Assembly (NCBI GenBank): GCA_023384415.1
Contig: JAHDWJ010000024.1
Coordinates: 28,844 to 92,843, forward strand
Length of the DNA stretch: 64,000 bases
DNA from: Anaerolineae bacterium
GTDB lineage: Bacteria; Chloroflexota; Anaerolineae; Promineifilales; Promineifilaceae
Direction of reading: 5' to 3'
Below the pieces are notes generated by a model. That model did no database searches. It was not told the origin of the DNA and saw only the letters and a list, made by a program, of their open reading frames with translations. Below are positions 8,576-18,052 of the stretch, piece after piece. The first letter of the stretch is position 1. Each line of letters opens with the position of its first letter. The translations under genes and the position numbers were made by a program.

Positions 8576-8834
8576 TCGTATCACCAGAGAGGGTTAGTAG
8601 TTACAGCCTTTGAATTGTTATCAGAATAATCCATCAAACGACACCTCAATAGAGCCAAATGGCGCGTCATATAAAAAAGGTGACATTTGTCATGGGTGCG
8701 GCCGCGGCCCAGAACAGTCTGGAGTATGCCTCACCGCCATAACATGAATTTCTTAAGAGCTTTCAATGTTATAAGGGGATGTCAAGCGGCAAAATTGGGA
8801 GATGTACACTCAACGAAGGTAAAGTTAGGGGTAG

Positions 8835-8866
8835 TAAAAAAAGACTGCTCTAGGAGCAGCCTTTTT
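8835..8866 (-). terminator. Terminator of tRNA-Ser
   Basis: CTGCTC (8845-8850) and GAGCAG (8854-8859) form a stem flanked by A-rich and T-rich runs. On the minus strand it directly follows the tRNA 3' end. Confidence 0.8.
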
Positions 8867-8868
8867 AG

Positions 8869-8954
8869 CGGAGAGGGTGGGATTCGAACCCACGATCGGT
8901 TTCCCGAAACGCGATTTCCAGTCGCGCGCACTAGACCAGCTATGCGACCTCTCC
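8869..8954 (-). tRNA. tRNA-Ser(GGA)
   Basis: On the minus strand the acceptor GGAGAGG pairs with CCTCTCC and G is the discriminator. The anticodon stem CGCGA/TCGCG encloses CTGGAAA, giving anticodon GGA for UCC/UCU codons. A long variable arm TCGG-GAAA-CCGA marks a class II tRNA, and the T arm contains GGTTCGAATCC. The 3' CCA is not encoded. Confidence 0.95.
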
Positions 8955-9110
8955 TTATAGCAAGGTAGGATTATAACAAGGGCCAGGTAACAGTCAAGCA
9001 TTGACGTTTCAGGGGAAATGGGTATACTTCTCCGGCTTGCCTTGTTAGGGTGAGCCATCTTGTACAGCCATCCTTCCCCTATAGGTGGGATTCAATTGAG
9101 GGAATTAACC

Positions 9111-9749
9111 ATGAGTGAGCGTTTGATGATTGCGGCCGCGCCGCGCACTGTAACCGGTAAACAAGTAAAACAACTTCGCCGCAGCGGGTATATCCCGGCG
9201 GTTATCTACGGCCAGGGTGAACCAGAACATATCCAGATAGAAAATTTACCCTTACGCCGGGTGCTGCGCCATGCCAGCACCACCCATCTCATTAATCTTG
9301 ATCTGGGCACCCAGGTTCGTACCGTATTGGCCCGCGAAATTCAATCCCATGTCACCCGTGGGGATCTGCTCCATGTTGATTTTTATGAAGTCAATATGTC
9401 CGAAACCATCACTTCTGAAGCGGCCTTGATCATGGGGGGCCAATCAGTTCCCAGTAAAAAAGGCGATGGTCGTGATGTCCTGCTAATGCACAATGTCGCT
9501 ATTGAATGTCTGCCTGACAACCTGGTTTCGGAAATTGTCGTAGATATGGGCCAGATTAAAACCGTAGATGATGTTATTTACGTCAAAGATATCGCTTTGC
9601 CCAAAGGGGTGAAGATTTTAAGTGACCCGGAAACAGCCGTGGCCCGGTTTGTCTACGAGAGCCTTGCTCCAGAGATAGAGGAAACCGTAGATTTGCCGGC
9701 CGCCGATGCGGTGGATGTGGTCCGTAAGGTTAAGGAAGAAGCGGAGTAA
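9111..9749 (+). CDS. rplY: Ribosomal protein bL25 (CTC/TL5 form)
   Basis: A 212-residue two-domain L25. Residues 1-95 are the 5S-rRNA-binding domain (RTVTGKQVKQLRRSGYIPAVIYG, then HVTRGDLLHVDFYEV). The rest is the TL5 C-terminal domain with the conserved LPDNLVSEIVVDM and VKDIALPKGV blocks. The ATG at 9111 is preceded by GAGGGAA; an upstream in-frame ATG/TTG has no such site. It acts in the large ribosomal subunit central protuberance. A terminator follows within 30 bases. Confidence 0.95.
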   Translation: MSERLMIAAAPRTVTGKQVKQLRRSGYIPAVIYGQGEPEHIQIENLPLRRVLRHASTTHLINLDLGTQVRTVLAREIQSHVTRGDLLHVDFYEVNMSETITSEAALIMGGQSVPSKKGDGRDVLLMHNVAIECLPDNLVSEIVVDMGQIKTVDDVIYVKDIALPKGVKILSDPETAVARFVYESLAPEIEETVDLPAADAVDVVRKVKEEAE

Positions 9750-9777
9750 GCTATCTTTTTGGATATCAATCGCCAAA

Positions 9778-9804
9778 GGCTGGAAGGATCTTCCAGCCTT
9801 TTTT
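9778..9804 (+). terminator. Rho-independent terminator after rplY
   Basis: GGCTGGAA (9778-9785) pairs with TTCCAGCC (9791-9798) and T6 follows. Confidence 0.88.
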
Positions 9805-9832
9805 GTTTACCCTGACCTGGACAAGCCAGAAC

Positions 9833-9893
9833 CAAATCTCGCGCAGAGGCGCAGAGACACGGAGAAAAAACCTCTGCGCCCCTACGTCTCGAC
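9833..9893. repeat. Dispersed inverted repeat (cgcagaggcgcagag type)
   Basis: CGCGCAGAGGCGCAGAG is followed about 25 bases later by CCTCTGCGCC, giving imperfect complementary arms. It belongs to a loose family of intergenic repeats of this window (see 375-445, 24107-24195, 37330-37500). Confidence 0.45.
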
Positions 9894-9953
9894 GGTAGAT
9901 TTTCTTGCTCGCTGTGGTTCACTTCTTGTTTTTTGGACAACTGGTAGATTTTT

Positions 9954-11960
9954 ATGGCTCGTTGGCTGAGGGGAGTTTTAATTGGCTGGATTTTGCTTGC
10001 GGCCGCGACCCTGCGTCTGACCGGTTTAGCCTGGGATGAGCTGCTCAATTACCATCCCGACGAGCGGTATATTGCCTGGGTGGGCACGACCATTGAATGG
10101 CCCGACCGATGGAACGCGGCCGCGTTTTCCCCCCAGCATTCCTCATTTAACCCCTATTATTGGCCCGCTGGGGCCACAACCAGCGGCGTCCTTGTCCCGC
10201 AAGACACCCCTCGCGATTTTGCTTATGGCCATTTGCCCCTTTATCTGGGTGTGGCCGCGACTCGACTGGCCGAACGGTTGGCTCCCCGCCTGGCTCCGTA
10301 CCTGCCTGCCCATTGGCTGCTAACGGAGGCTGTTTTTAATCAGCGTGGTTATATTGAATTTGATCATATCACCGCTGTTGGTCGAGTTATGGCGGCCCTG
10401 TTTGATGTGGGTACGGTGGGGCTGATTTACCTGTTAGGGCGATGGTTGTATGGAGAAATGGTGGGACTGCTCGCGGCCGCACTCCTCACCGTCACCGTTT
10501 TACACCTACAACTGGCCCACTTCTACACCGTTGACCCGTTCCTCACCTTCTTTTGTACCGCCTGCTTCTACTTCTTGCTCACCAGCCGACCGTCTCCATC
10601 TGTGGCCCAGGGGGAGGCCCCCGAGCCTGTCTCCCAACCCCGCCTGCTGCTGGCGGCCGCGATGGCCGGTCTGGCTATTGGGGCTAAATTTGCCGCCATT
10701 TTGCTCCTGGGGCCGCTGGCGTTGGCTTATGTCCTGGATAGGCGCCGCACCCGTTGGCAGCGGTTTTGGCTCTTTACCCTGGCTCTGAGTATTGTTTTTC
10801 TGGCCTTTTTTGTTTCTAACCCGTTTGCCATATTGGATCACAGCTGCCAGGCTGTCACCCCTGGATTAGCCATCGGCCCCGTTCGGATCCCCTCGCTGGC
10901 CTGGCGATCTTGCTTTTTAGCCAATGTCGTCCGTGAAGGGATGATGGCCAGTGGGCAAAGTGATCTGGGATTTACCCGCCAATATGCCGGGACATTGCCC
11001 TATCTTTATTTTTGGGAGATGCAGTTCAAATGGGGATTAGGGCCGTTTTTGGGTGCGGCCGCCTGGCTGGGATTGCTCTTTTGGCTGCTGCGCTGGCTAA
11101 AGACGGTTTGGTCAGGCAAAAGGTGGCGAGAGTTGGCCCGCCCAGCAGTATATGGGGAACTGCTGCTGCTCTCCTGGGTGCTGCTCTTTTGGCTGATCAC
11201 CGGCCGATTTTATGTTAAGTTTATGCGCTATATGCTGCCGATTACGCCGATATTGGTGCTGTTTGCGGCCGCGTTTTTGATGCAGCTGCGGCCGCGTTGG
11301 TTACGCAGCAGCGCCACGGCCCTGGTATTGCTCTCCACAACCGCCTACGCCCTGGCTTTCAGCAACATTTATGAGCAGCGACACCCCTGGGCGGCCGCGT
11401 CCCAATGGATTTATGACCATGTTGAAGCCGGCGCTATCATCTACTCCGAGCAGTGGGATGACCCCCTACCCACCAGCCTCGACAGCACCGCCTCAGCCCG
11501 CCAATATCAGACTGAACCGGAACTCACCTGGCTCACCTACCCCGATGAACGGGACACTCTGGAGCGGCTGCAAGCCAACTTGCACTTGGCCGCCGCGGCC
11601 GATTATCTGGTCATCTCATCCCAGCGTGTTTATGGCGTCGTTCCTCGTCAGCCAGGCCGGTTCCCCCTCTCCAGCCAATATCACCAACTGCTTTTCTCTG
11701 GCCAATTAGGCTACCAACCAGTTTACACTGTCACCCGGATGCCTCGGCTGGGTAACTTCCATCTGAAATGGGATACCTTCACCTGGGTTGGCCTCACCCC
11801 ACCCCCAGAGGTAGCTGCCTATTTTAACAGCTTACCAGGTATCACCCTGGGCCGGGCCGATGAAAGTTTCACCGTTTATGATCAGCCGTTCCCCATCATC
11901 TTTGCCAATGTGGAGCGACTGACGAGTGAAGAGATGTTGGCCCGTTTTACCCTGCCGTAA
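9954..11960 (+). CDS. GT-C glycosyltransferase (GT39/PMT-like), membrane
   Basis: A 668-residue polytopic membrane protein with at least ten hydrophobic helices. After the first helix the loop reads DELLNYHPDERYIAW; acidic residues here (DE..HPDE) fit the catalytic loop of GT-C enzymes that move sugars from lipid carriers on the outer face. DQPFPIIF and VFSNPFAILD-like blocks also recur in Chloroflexota glycosyltransferases of this type. The C-terminal third (after about residue 450) is a soluble extracytoplasmic domain. The gene is alone on its strand between rplY and spoVS. Sugar and acceptor are unknown. Confidence 0.75.
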   Translation: MARWLRGVLIGWILLAAATLRLTGLAWDELLNYHPDERYIAWVGTTIEWPDRWNAAAFSPQHSSFNPYYWPAGATTSGVLVPQDTPRDFAYGHLPLYLGVAATRLAERLAPRLAPYLPAHWLLTEAVFNQRGYIEFDHITAVGRVMAALFDVGTVGLIYLLGRWLYGEMVGLLAAALLTVTVLHLQLAHFYTVDPFLTFFCTACFYFLLTSRPSPSVAQGEAPEPVSQPRLLLAAAMAGLAIGAKFAAILLLGPLALAYVLDRRRTRWQRFWLFTLALSIVFLAFFVSNPFAILDHSCQAVTPGLAIGPVRIPSLAWRSCFLANVVREGMMASGQSDLGFTRQYAGTLPYLYFWEMQFKWGLGPFLGAAAWLGLLFWLLRWLKTVWSGKRWRELARPAVYGELLLLSWVLLFWLITGRFYVKFMRYMLPITPILVLFAAAFLMQLRPRWLRSSATALVLLSTTAYALAFSNIYEQRHPWAAASQWIYDHVEAGAIIYSEQWDDPLPTSLDSTASARQYQTEPELTWLTYPDERDTLERLQANLHLAAAADYLVISSQRVYGVVPRQPGRFPLSSQYHQLLFSGQLGYQPVYTVTRMPRLGNFHLKWDTFTWVGLTPPPEVAAYFNSLPGITLGRADESFTVYDQPFPIIFANVERLTSEEMLARFTLP

Positions 11961-11984
11961 ATCGCCCAGAGAGAGGGTAATGCT

Positions 11985-12287
11985 TTAATCAGCAAACCCA
12001 GGAGCATAAGGCAGCAAATCGCTGCTGTAGACTGATTCCACAACAAATTGGATGACGGTACGCTCCTTCCCTTTGATGAGAGCGTCTATAAATTTGGGTT
12101 GGAAGCGCAGCTCTATACCTTCTAAACGAAGATAGCGGCGGGCCGTGATTAGAGCTTTGAGGGTCTGATTAACGGCGGTGGCCCCAATCGCCTGAACTTC
12201 AACTCGGCCATCATCACGTAAAATACCGGCAATGGCCCCGGCTACAGAAGAGGTACGGGAAGTCGCAGCAACTTTTATAACTTTCAT
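11985..12287 (-). CDS. spoVS: SpoVS-family protein
   Basis: A 100-residue protein matching stage V sporulation protein S: MKVIKVAATSRTSSVAGAIA, EVQAIGATAVNQTLKAL, ITARRYL and ERTVIQFVVES. An excellent GGAGGAGG site precedes the ATG. The family is an Alba-like nucleic-acid-binding fold, found also in non-sporulating bacteria, where its role is unclear. It is convergent with the glycosyltransferase gene and is transcribed alone. Confidence 0.88.
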   Translation of the reverse strand: MKVIKVAATSRTSSVAGAIAGILRDDGRVEVQAIGATAVNQTLKALITARRYLRLEGIELRFQPKFIDALIKGKERTVIQFVVESVYSSDLLPYAPGFAD

Positions 12288-12305
12288 CTATTTCCTCCTC
12301 CAAAG

Positions 12306-12336
12306 TTGTAGGGCAATTTGCCAATCGGCCTACAAA
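12306..12336. repeat. Dispersed TTGTAGG-type inverted repeat
   Basis: TTGTAGGGC and GGCCTACAA face each other across CAATTTGCCAAT. Related longer copies lie at 21686-21735 and 37963-38014, all next to gene starts on the minus strand. Confidence 0.55.
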
Positions 12337-12447
12337 ATATCTGGGACAAAGTTGTATCAGCAACAAACAACTAAGTGTTGTCTCCCTTTAACGATAGATA
12401 TACCGCTTTTTAAACATTTCTTACGTTGATAAGCAAATTGCCCGGTT

Positions 12448-12476
12448 TTGTCCCAATTGGAGCGGCTGGGTATAAT
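12448..12476 (+). promoter_or_regulatory. Sigma-70-type promoter
   Basis: TTGTCC (12448-12453) and TATAAT (12471-12476) are separated by 17 bases, about 48 bases upstream of the TTG start of the following membrane protein. Confidence 0.6.
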
Positions 12477-12523
12477 GTTTTCTATTCCAATAGTCGAGGT
12501 CACGTATTAACACACAATTTGTT

Positions 12524-14086
12524 TTGTCACGACGCTATCTGTTTTTCACCGTGTTTATGGGGGGAATGAGTACCCTGGCCATTGAGTTTACGGCCAGCCG
12601 GATGTTGCAGACGGTGTATGGCACATCCAATATTGTCTGGGCCAATGTGATTGGCCTGGTACTATTTTTCCTGACAGTGGGTTATTTTGTCGGCGGCCGC
12701 ATCGCTGACCGCAATCCCCACCCCCGCTTGTTTTATCAACTGGTCACCATCGCCGGGTTCAGCTCCGTTTTCTTTCTCCTGCTGACCAGTGTGCTATTGC
12801 GGACCGCCGCCAACGCCCTGGCTTTTATCAACGTCGGGGCGTTGCTCAGCTCCTTTTTTGGAGTCATCTTTGCCCTGGCCGTGCCCATTACCCTGTTGGG
12901 ATGTATCTCCCCGTTTGCCATTCGTCTGGGAATGCGTGATGTGAACGAGGCCGGCAGCCTTAGTGGTCAGATTTATGCTATTTCGACGATGGGCAGCCTG
13001 CTTGGCACTTACCTGCCCGTCCTCATCGTCATCCCCCAGGCTGGCTCCCGGCTGACGGCTCTCATTTTTGGTACCATTTTGTTAGCGGTGGGATTGGTAG
13101 GGTTATGGCAGGTGAGCCGGAGCAGCGGTCTGCACTATTTGCTGCTGCTGGTCATCCTGGCTCCGTTTGCCCTGATATGGACACAGGGCACGATTAAGAG
13201 TTACCCCGGCCAAATTTATGAAACAGAGTCAGCATATAACTATATTCAGGTAGTTCGGGAAGGGGATTGCAACTATTTGCTGCTCAATGAGGGGCAGGCG
13301 TACCACTCTTTTTATTGTGATGGCGGCCGCATCCCTTCTATCTCCGTGTGGAGTATCATGCTGGCGGCCCCCTATTTCAACGACCCGGCCCAACCAGTGC
13401 CGATGGAACGAATGGCCGTGATAGGGTTGGCGGCCGGCACCGTCCCCAAGCAGTTCACCCAGGTTTTTGGCCCATTCCCTATTGACGGCATTGAGCTAGA
13501 CCCGAAAATTGTCCAGGCCGGCCGGGATTACTTCGCCCTCAATGAGCCAAATATCCGGGTCATTGTGGGGGATGGGCGGTATGAGCTAAACCGGCTGGAT
13601 GGCCCATACAATCTGATTACCATTGATGCTTACAAAGTGCCCTATATCCCCTGGCATCTCACCACCCAACAATATTTTCAGGAAGTGCGGGCACGGCTGG
13701 CAGAGGATGGGGTAGTAGCTATTAACGTTGGCCGTGCCCCCCGTGATCGCACCCTGGTTGAGGCGATGACGGCTACCCTGTTGACCGTTTTCCCCACCGT
13801 TCACTCCCTGGATATTCCAGGCTCTCTCAATACCATCCTGGTTGCCACCGTGCAGCCCACTGACCCGGCCAATGCCGCCCTACACCTGGCCCAACTTCCC
13901 CCCGAAGCCCATCCCCTGCTGCGGGCGGCCATCCAGACAGCGGTGCAAAATGTGGTGCCGACCAGGGCCAGCGAGGTCATCTTTACCGATGAACGCGCCC
14001 CGGTAGAAACGATTATTGATGCTTTGGTGATTCGTTATTTGCTTGAAGAAGGGCCATCGGGTTTGCCGGGGTTAGGTGGCGGCTAA
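12524..14086 (+). CDS. Membrane protein with C-terminal spermidine-synthase-like domain
   Basis: A 520-residue fusion. Residues 1-225 hold about seven transmembrane helices (FTASRMLQTVYGTS, GGRIADR, ISTMGSLLGTYLPV). Residues 235-470 form a SpeE-like Rossmann domain (ETESAYNYIQVV, VIGLAAGTVPKQF, IDGIELDPKIV, VIVGDGRYELNR, DAYKVPYIPWHLTT). Fused MFS-like/spermidine-synthase proteins are widespread and their substrates are mostly unknown; polyamine synthesis is not implied. The TTG start is chosen by family alignment and lacks a clear ribosome site. DUF1461 gene follows with a 12-base gap. Confidence 0.78.
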   Translation: MSRRYLFFTVFMGGMSTLAIEFTASRMLQTVYGTSNIVWANVIGLVLFFLTVGYFVGGRIADRNPHPRLFYQLVTIAGFSSVFFLLLTSVLLRTAANALAFINVGALLSSFFGVIFALAVPITLLGCISPFAIRLGMRDVNEAGSLSGQIYAISTMGSLLGTYLPVLIVIPQAGSRLTALIFGTILLAVGLVGLWQVSRSSGLHYLLLLVILAPFALIWTQGTIKSYPGQIYETESAYNYIQVVREGDCNYLLLNEGQAYHSFYCDGGRIPSISVWSIMLAAPYFNDPAQPVPMERMAVIGLAAGTVPKQFTQVFGPFPIDGIELDPKIVQAGRDYFALNEPNIRVIVGDGRYELNRLDGPYNLITIDAYKVPYIPWHLTTQQYFQEVRARLAEDGVVAINVGRAPRDRTLVEAMTATLLTVFPTVHSLDIPGSLNTILVATVQPTDPANAALHLAQLPPEAHPLLRAAIQTAVQNVVPTRASEVIFTDERAPVETIIDALVIRYLLEEGPSGLPGLGGG

Positions 14087-14098
14087 GGAGATTTTGCC

Positions 14099-14812
14099 TT
14101 GAACCGAACGATTGTTTTGTTACTCAGGGTTATGGTGGTGGTGGCGATGCCTTTTTTTCTGGGGCTGACCAATGTGGGGTTGATTATCAGCCCGTTGTAT
14201 CCCCGAATGGAGTATGCGAAAGCTAATTTCCCCCCAGATCCGTATGGATTTACCCAAGAGGAGCGGTTGGAACTGGCTCTGGTGGCGGTGGATTATTTAC
14301 AGCGGCGTGCCCCGGCGGAAGAGGTGATTTATCTTTTGGAAGAGCAGGTGATTCCGGGCACGAACACCCCTCTCTACAATGAGCGAGAAATTCAGCACAT
14401 GATTGATGTGAAGCATGTGACGGATAGATTGGGGCAGGTGCGGTTGGCTGCGGCCGCGTTCGTTCTTTTAGGTCTGGCTATCCTGCTGTGGAACCCGCCC
14501 ACCCGCCGTGAGGCGTACCGGGCCATCTTACATGGCGGGATCAGCACCACCCTCATTTTACTCTTCCTGGCCCTGTTCATTCTCCTGGCCTGGAGCGTCT
14601 TCTTTGTCCAGTTCCATGAGCTGCTCTTCCCGCCAGATAGCTGGATGTTTTATATGGGTGATTCGCTCATCCGCCTGTTCCCGGAAAAATTTTGGTTTGA
14701 TTTGGGGGTGATTTTGAGCGTGGGGACGCTGCTGGAGGGGGTGTTGGTGGCAGCGGTGGGGTATTGGCTGCTGCGGCGGGATTGGCTCAAGGGAGATCAG
14801 GCTCAGACATAA
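14099..14812 (+). CDS. TIGR01906/DUF1461 integral membrane protein
   Basis: A 237-residue membrane protein with four helices. An N-terminal anchor is followed by a conserved extracytoplasmic segment including PYGFTQEERLELALVAVDYL and YNEREIQHMIDVKHV, then three helices, one beginning FVQFHELLFPPDSWMF. This pattern is typical of TIGR01906 lactobacillus/Chloroflexota proteins of unknown function. The TTG start at 14099 follows AAGGAG. It is probably co-transcribed with the spermidine-synthase-like gene. Its end overlaps the convergent thioredoxin gene by 26 bases. Confidence 0.8.
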   Translation: MNRTIVLLLRVMVVVAMPFFLGLTNVGLIISPLYPRMEYAKANFPPDPYGFTQEERLELALVAVDYLQRRAPAEEVIYLLEEQVIPGTNTPLYNEREIQHMIDVKHVTDRLGQVRLAAAAFVLLGLAILLWNPPTRREAYRAILHGGISTTLILLFLALFILLAWSVFFVQFHELLFPPDSWMFYMGDSLIRLFPEKFWFDLGVILSVGTLLEGVLVAAVGYWLLRRDWLKGDQAQT

Positions 14813-15413
14813 GCAGTTGAATATATGCTTCTGTCTCGCTATAAGCCCGTTCGCCGATGTGGATGAAACGGATGTTGCCTTGTTTGTCTATGAGGTAACG
14901 GGTGGGCCAATACCGTTGATTATAGGCCCGCCAGGTGAAACCGTCATTGTCTATGGCGATGGGGTAAGTGATGTTAGCCTGGGCCGCGGCCGCACGCACA
15001 TTGTCCACATTTTCCTCATACTTAAACTCAGGGTAATGGATGCTCACCACCTGGAAACTATCACCGCTGTACTTCTCCTGCCAATCTTTGATATAGGGCA
15101 GCACCCGCTGACAGTTAATACAGCTAAAAGTCCAAAACTCCAACAAAATGACTTTGCCACGTAAATCAGCCAGGCGCAGCGGCCGCTCATCGGGGGTGTT
15201 GAGCCACAGGTCATTTTGCCATTCTGGGGCCGGGCCGAGGTTGGGCAAGGGGGCCAGGGTAGGGGTTGGGGGCACCTCTATTTGCCCAGAAGCGATGACA
15301 GCCACGCTGCCGGTTCCGGTTTCTGGAGATGGGGTTGCGGCCGCGCACCCGACCACTAGAATCAGGCCAACCGATATAAAAAGGTAAGGAAAATAAAGGC
15401 GTATCACAGACAT
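14787..15413 (-). CDS. Thioredoxin-like lipoprotein (TlpA/DipZ-type redoxin)
   Basis: A 208-residue exported protein. The N-terminus has a hydrophobic stretch ending in a lipobox-like VVGC, so it is probably lipid-anchored outside the membrane. A Pro/Thr-rich linker leads to a redoxin domain with active site FSCINCQR (CxxC with Ile-Asn) and the cis-Pro region WPTRYLIDKQGNIRF. It may reduce or transfer electrons to exported proteins. It resembles the C-terminal domain of DipZ. No ccdA homologue is adjacent. Confidence 0.85.
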   Translation of the reverse strand: MSVIRLYFPYLFISVGLILVVGCAAATPSPETGTGSVAVIASGQIEVPPTPTLAPLPNLGPAPEWQNDLWLNTPDERPLRLADLRGKVILLEFWTFSCINCQRVLPYIKDWQEKYSGDSFQVVSIHYPEFKYEENVDNVRAAAAQANITYPIAIDNDGFTWRAYNQRYWPTRYLIDKQGNIRFIHIGERAYSETEAYIQLLMSEPDLP

Positions 15414-15429
15414 AGTTGTACCAAGAATT

Positions 15430-15691
15430 ACCCGAACCTTCTGATTTTCATCCGCAGATTTCGCCGCTTAGCAAAGATTTATCCACAGATGTCACAGATG
15501 AACACAGATTTTTTAAGTCATCTGTGAAAATCTGTGTCCTCTGTGGATCAGTTCTTGTTTTCTGTTCAAGAAGTTGAGTTATAAGGGAGTAAAATCTGCG
15601 TTAATCTGCGGATGATTCTTTGGCATATTGGGTTTAACTGGTTAGCGTAAACTGGTTAGAAACAGCTTACCTTCCCCAGATTACGATGGGC
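15430..15691. repeat. Nested intergenic inverted repeats (ATCTGCG / ATCCACAG families)
   Basis: ATCCACAGATGTCACAGATG at 15480 faces CATCTGTGAAAATCTGTGTC...CTGTGGAT near 15520-15548. Outside these, CATCCGCAGATTT (15450) faces AAAATCTGCG...CTGCGGATG (15592-15614). No gene is seen in this spacer. Similar ATCTGCGTTAATCTGCGG arms recur at 36755-36785, 37480 and 48848-48905. Confidence 0.6.
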
Positions 15692-17338
15692 TTACACACC
15701 CCTTACCAGATCCAAAAGCAGCCCCAACTGCGCGGCCGCGCTCCGTAACTGTTCCCCATCTTCAGGGCGGACGGCGGCCGCTAACTCTCCCAGCCGCTCG
15801 CCTAAAAAGGGGCGGGTTTTAGGGTTATTTTGCAGCTTATCCAAAATATCCGCTTCCTTCACCCGCAATACCATCACCTGCTCCAGCCGGGCTTCTGTCC
15901 CCTTTTCCATCCACCGCTCCACCGCCCGGCGGGCCGTTGGGGGAATAGGGCGGCCGCTCGTTTTCTCCAAAAATTGCCATACCCGGTCTGGCTCAATCCC
16001 CTGAGAACGGGCCAACGCCAATGAACCAGGAGTCAGACGATACAAGAACGGTTTACCCGGCTCAACCGGCATCGGTTCGGCCACACGGGCGATCTGGAAC
16101 CGCTGCTGCCGTTCAGCATTGAGCGGCACCTGAATCGTTGCATCGCCCTGTACTACCGGGGGCACAGTCACATCGTGATCATCCATCTCGCCCCCATTAA
16201 GCCAGGCCAGACCAAAAGGGGTCAGGCGGAAATGGCTCTCATTGGCTTCGACAGCCCCCAACCAACGCAGTGCTCCTTGCAGCAAAAAGCGGAGCAGCCG
16301 CCCCTCTACCCGCTCCCAATTGGCAAAGCCAGTGATATACCCATCTTGCCCCTGCTCCCGGATATACCAGGTATCATAATCCCCATCAGGCCGCTGGAAA
16401 TCGGGGTTGTTTTCTTTGATGCAGGCGATCAAATCGGCCAGGGCGTAGAGATCGGTGTCACGGGGTAAGGCTTCCAGCAGCCCATTGCGGGCCAAAATTG
16501 GCTCATTGGTCCAACTGCTCCCTTCAGTGAGCAGGCCAGGGGTATGACTGAGGTCGTTCCAATCGCTGCTGCTCCATGCTTCCAGCAGGGCACGCAGTTG
16601 AGCGGTACGGCTTTTTTTAAGCCAATCTACAGCTCCCCGGGTGGGGCGGACGCCGTTTTCGGCCTGGCGCAGCAGGTCCATCTCCCAGGCCAGGGTGATG
16701 AGCAGATGACAGCGGTCAGGGTGGGGATCGAGCAGGTAGGGGTAGAGCTGGTGTAATTTTTGCTGGTTGAGGGTTTCCCGCTGCGCGGCCGCGAGCATGG
16801 TGGTCAGATCATCTACGGCATCGGTGGTAGCTGGCGGCAGGGGGGCCGGGGTGGGCGTGGATTTCAGGGCTGAGGCTTTGGGGGTGGGCGCGGCCGCGGG
16901 CAGCTCCTGCGGTTGGGGGAACTGGTCCAACAAATCTTCAGGCAAATAGTAAAACTCTACCAACCCTTCTGGCGTCTCTTGAAAGCTGCGGTACAAAAAG
17001 CCACGATACCAGAGAGACTCAGCCGGACTGATGGGGTCATACCACGGCTCTTCCCGCTCCAGGCGGGCCGGCCCCATCTGGCGGACTTCGCCGAACTCCC
17101 GGTTAAAGGTAGCTACCGGCAGCCGCCCTTTGTTGAGAACAAGACGGTTGATCGCGGCCGCTTCTTCTGGTGATAAAAACGTGACCTCTTCCGGCATATT
17201 AAGTGCGGCCAGAGTGCGGGCCAGGGTTTTGACACATTTCCCTTTATCCGCGCCGGTCAGGTCCAACTCCCACCATTCCCCAATCACCCGCAGAACAATC
17301 AATTCATGATCGAGCAAAGCCTGTTCTAATGTTCCCAT
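15692..17338 (-). CDS. Helicase-associated protein (XPB/Ssl2-like N-terminal or Helicase_C_3 type)
   Basis: A 548-residue protein without Walker motifs. An N-terminal 130 residues and a Pro/Ala-rich linker precede a region that resembles bacterial helicase-associated proteins: VVQGDATIQVPLNAERQQRF, PFLYRLTPGSLALARSQGI and WQFLEKTSGRPIPPTARRAV. This is the beta-strand/LTP/SLxxAL pattern of the Helicase_C_3 domain, known mainly from actinobacteria. It likely binds DNA or partners a helicase. It is monocistronic. Confidence 0.6.
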   Translation of the reverse strand: MGTLEQALLDHELIVLRVIGEWWELDLTGADKGKCVKTLARTLAALNMPEEVTFLSPEEAAAINRLVLNKGRLPVATFNREFGEVRQMGPARLEREEPWYDPISPAESLWYRGFLYRSFQETPEGLVEFYYLPEDLLDQFPQPQELPAAAPTPKASALKSTPTPAPLPPATTDAVDDLTTMLAAAQRETLNQQKLHQLYPYLLDPHPDRCHLLITLAWEMDLLRQAENGVRPTRGAVDWLKKSRTAQLRALLEAWSSSDWNDLSHTPGLLTEGSSWTNEPILARNGLLEALPRDTDLYALADLIACIKENNPDFQRPDGDYDTWYIREQGQDGYITGFANWERVEGRLLRFLLQGALRWLGAVEANESHFRLTPFGLAWLNGGEMDDHDVTVPPVVQGDATIQVPLNAERQQRFQIARVAEPMPVEPGKPFLYRLTPGSLALARSQGIEPDRVWQFLEKTSGRPIPPTARRAVERWMEKGTEARLEQVMVLRVKEADILDKLQNNPKTRPFLGERLGELAAAVRPEDGEQLRSAAAQLGLLLDLVRGV

Positions 17339-17975
17339 ACTATTTTATCCATTTTAACTGTGGGCTAACTAATCTGTTGACTCATCAGGTATGATATTGT
17401 CCACGAGATTATTTCATTAGACAAAGAAACAGGGTTTTCGGGTTTTGCGATGTTGGCGCATATTACGCAACTTTTCGTATACACGATGACCTATCTTCCC
17501 TCTAATCTACAGAAAAGAATAGACACTATAGCTTTTAAGAAAAAGATTTTGGGGTGTAGTGTGGATATCCCTGCCCGCAATAAGCGGGCAAAATGCTCGC
17601 GCTACCAAAATCATTATCTACACATCTATATTTCCTGGCAACCTGTGGGGACACACTTTTACACAAAAAATTTGCCTTATCAACTACTTTTATAAACGTT
17701 TATAGAGGAGCTGATGAAGAATTGAATTTACAGGCTGATGCGATTGTTAAAAGCATTAGATTCATCAATGAATACGTGGGGAATCGCAGGTTCTCCACGG
17801 CCAACACTGCCTATATTTCGGTAAGCTCAATACAGCCTCTGGGCAGCAGCCGCCCAGAGAACACGACCCGGCAGTGAAACCCGGTACTTCCCAATTCGGC
17901 AAACCCTGAGGCTGTTGTCTTACAATGTCAGATATTATGTGCCATACCAAAACCGTTAGCTGGAACTATGCAAGC
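17339..17975. other. Intergenic region with a hairpin
   Basis: About 640 bases separating the helicase-associated gene from the end of the injection-system operon. CTCTGGGC (17837-17844) pairs with GCCCAGAG (17852-17859); TGCCCGC/GCGGGCA near 17572 forms a second small stem. The DNA is AT-richer than its surroundings and carries no GCGGCCGC. No credible gene is seen. Confidence 0.4.
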
Positions 17976-18011
17976 AAAAAAATGAACAACGGGCCATTTC
18001 ATTTTTGGCCC
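17976..18011 (-). terminator. Probable terminator of the injection-system operon
   Basis: On the minus strand GGGCCA (18011-18006) pairs with TGGCCC (17996-17991), and a T7 run follows after nine bases. It is the only such structure after the last cluster gene. Confidence 0.5.
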
Positions 18012-18052
18012 TTGTATTCAACTCTCAGCTGCTCCTCAAGTAACCCGGCTTC

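Noticed and set aside
17450-17877. Two plus-strand frames of 81 and 94 codons in the spacer before the injection system
   Set aside because: AT-rich, overlapping, no motif and no ribosome site; the second contains a hairpin.
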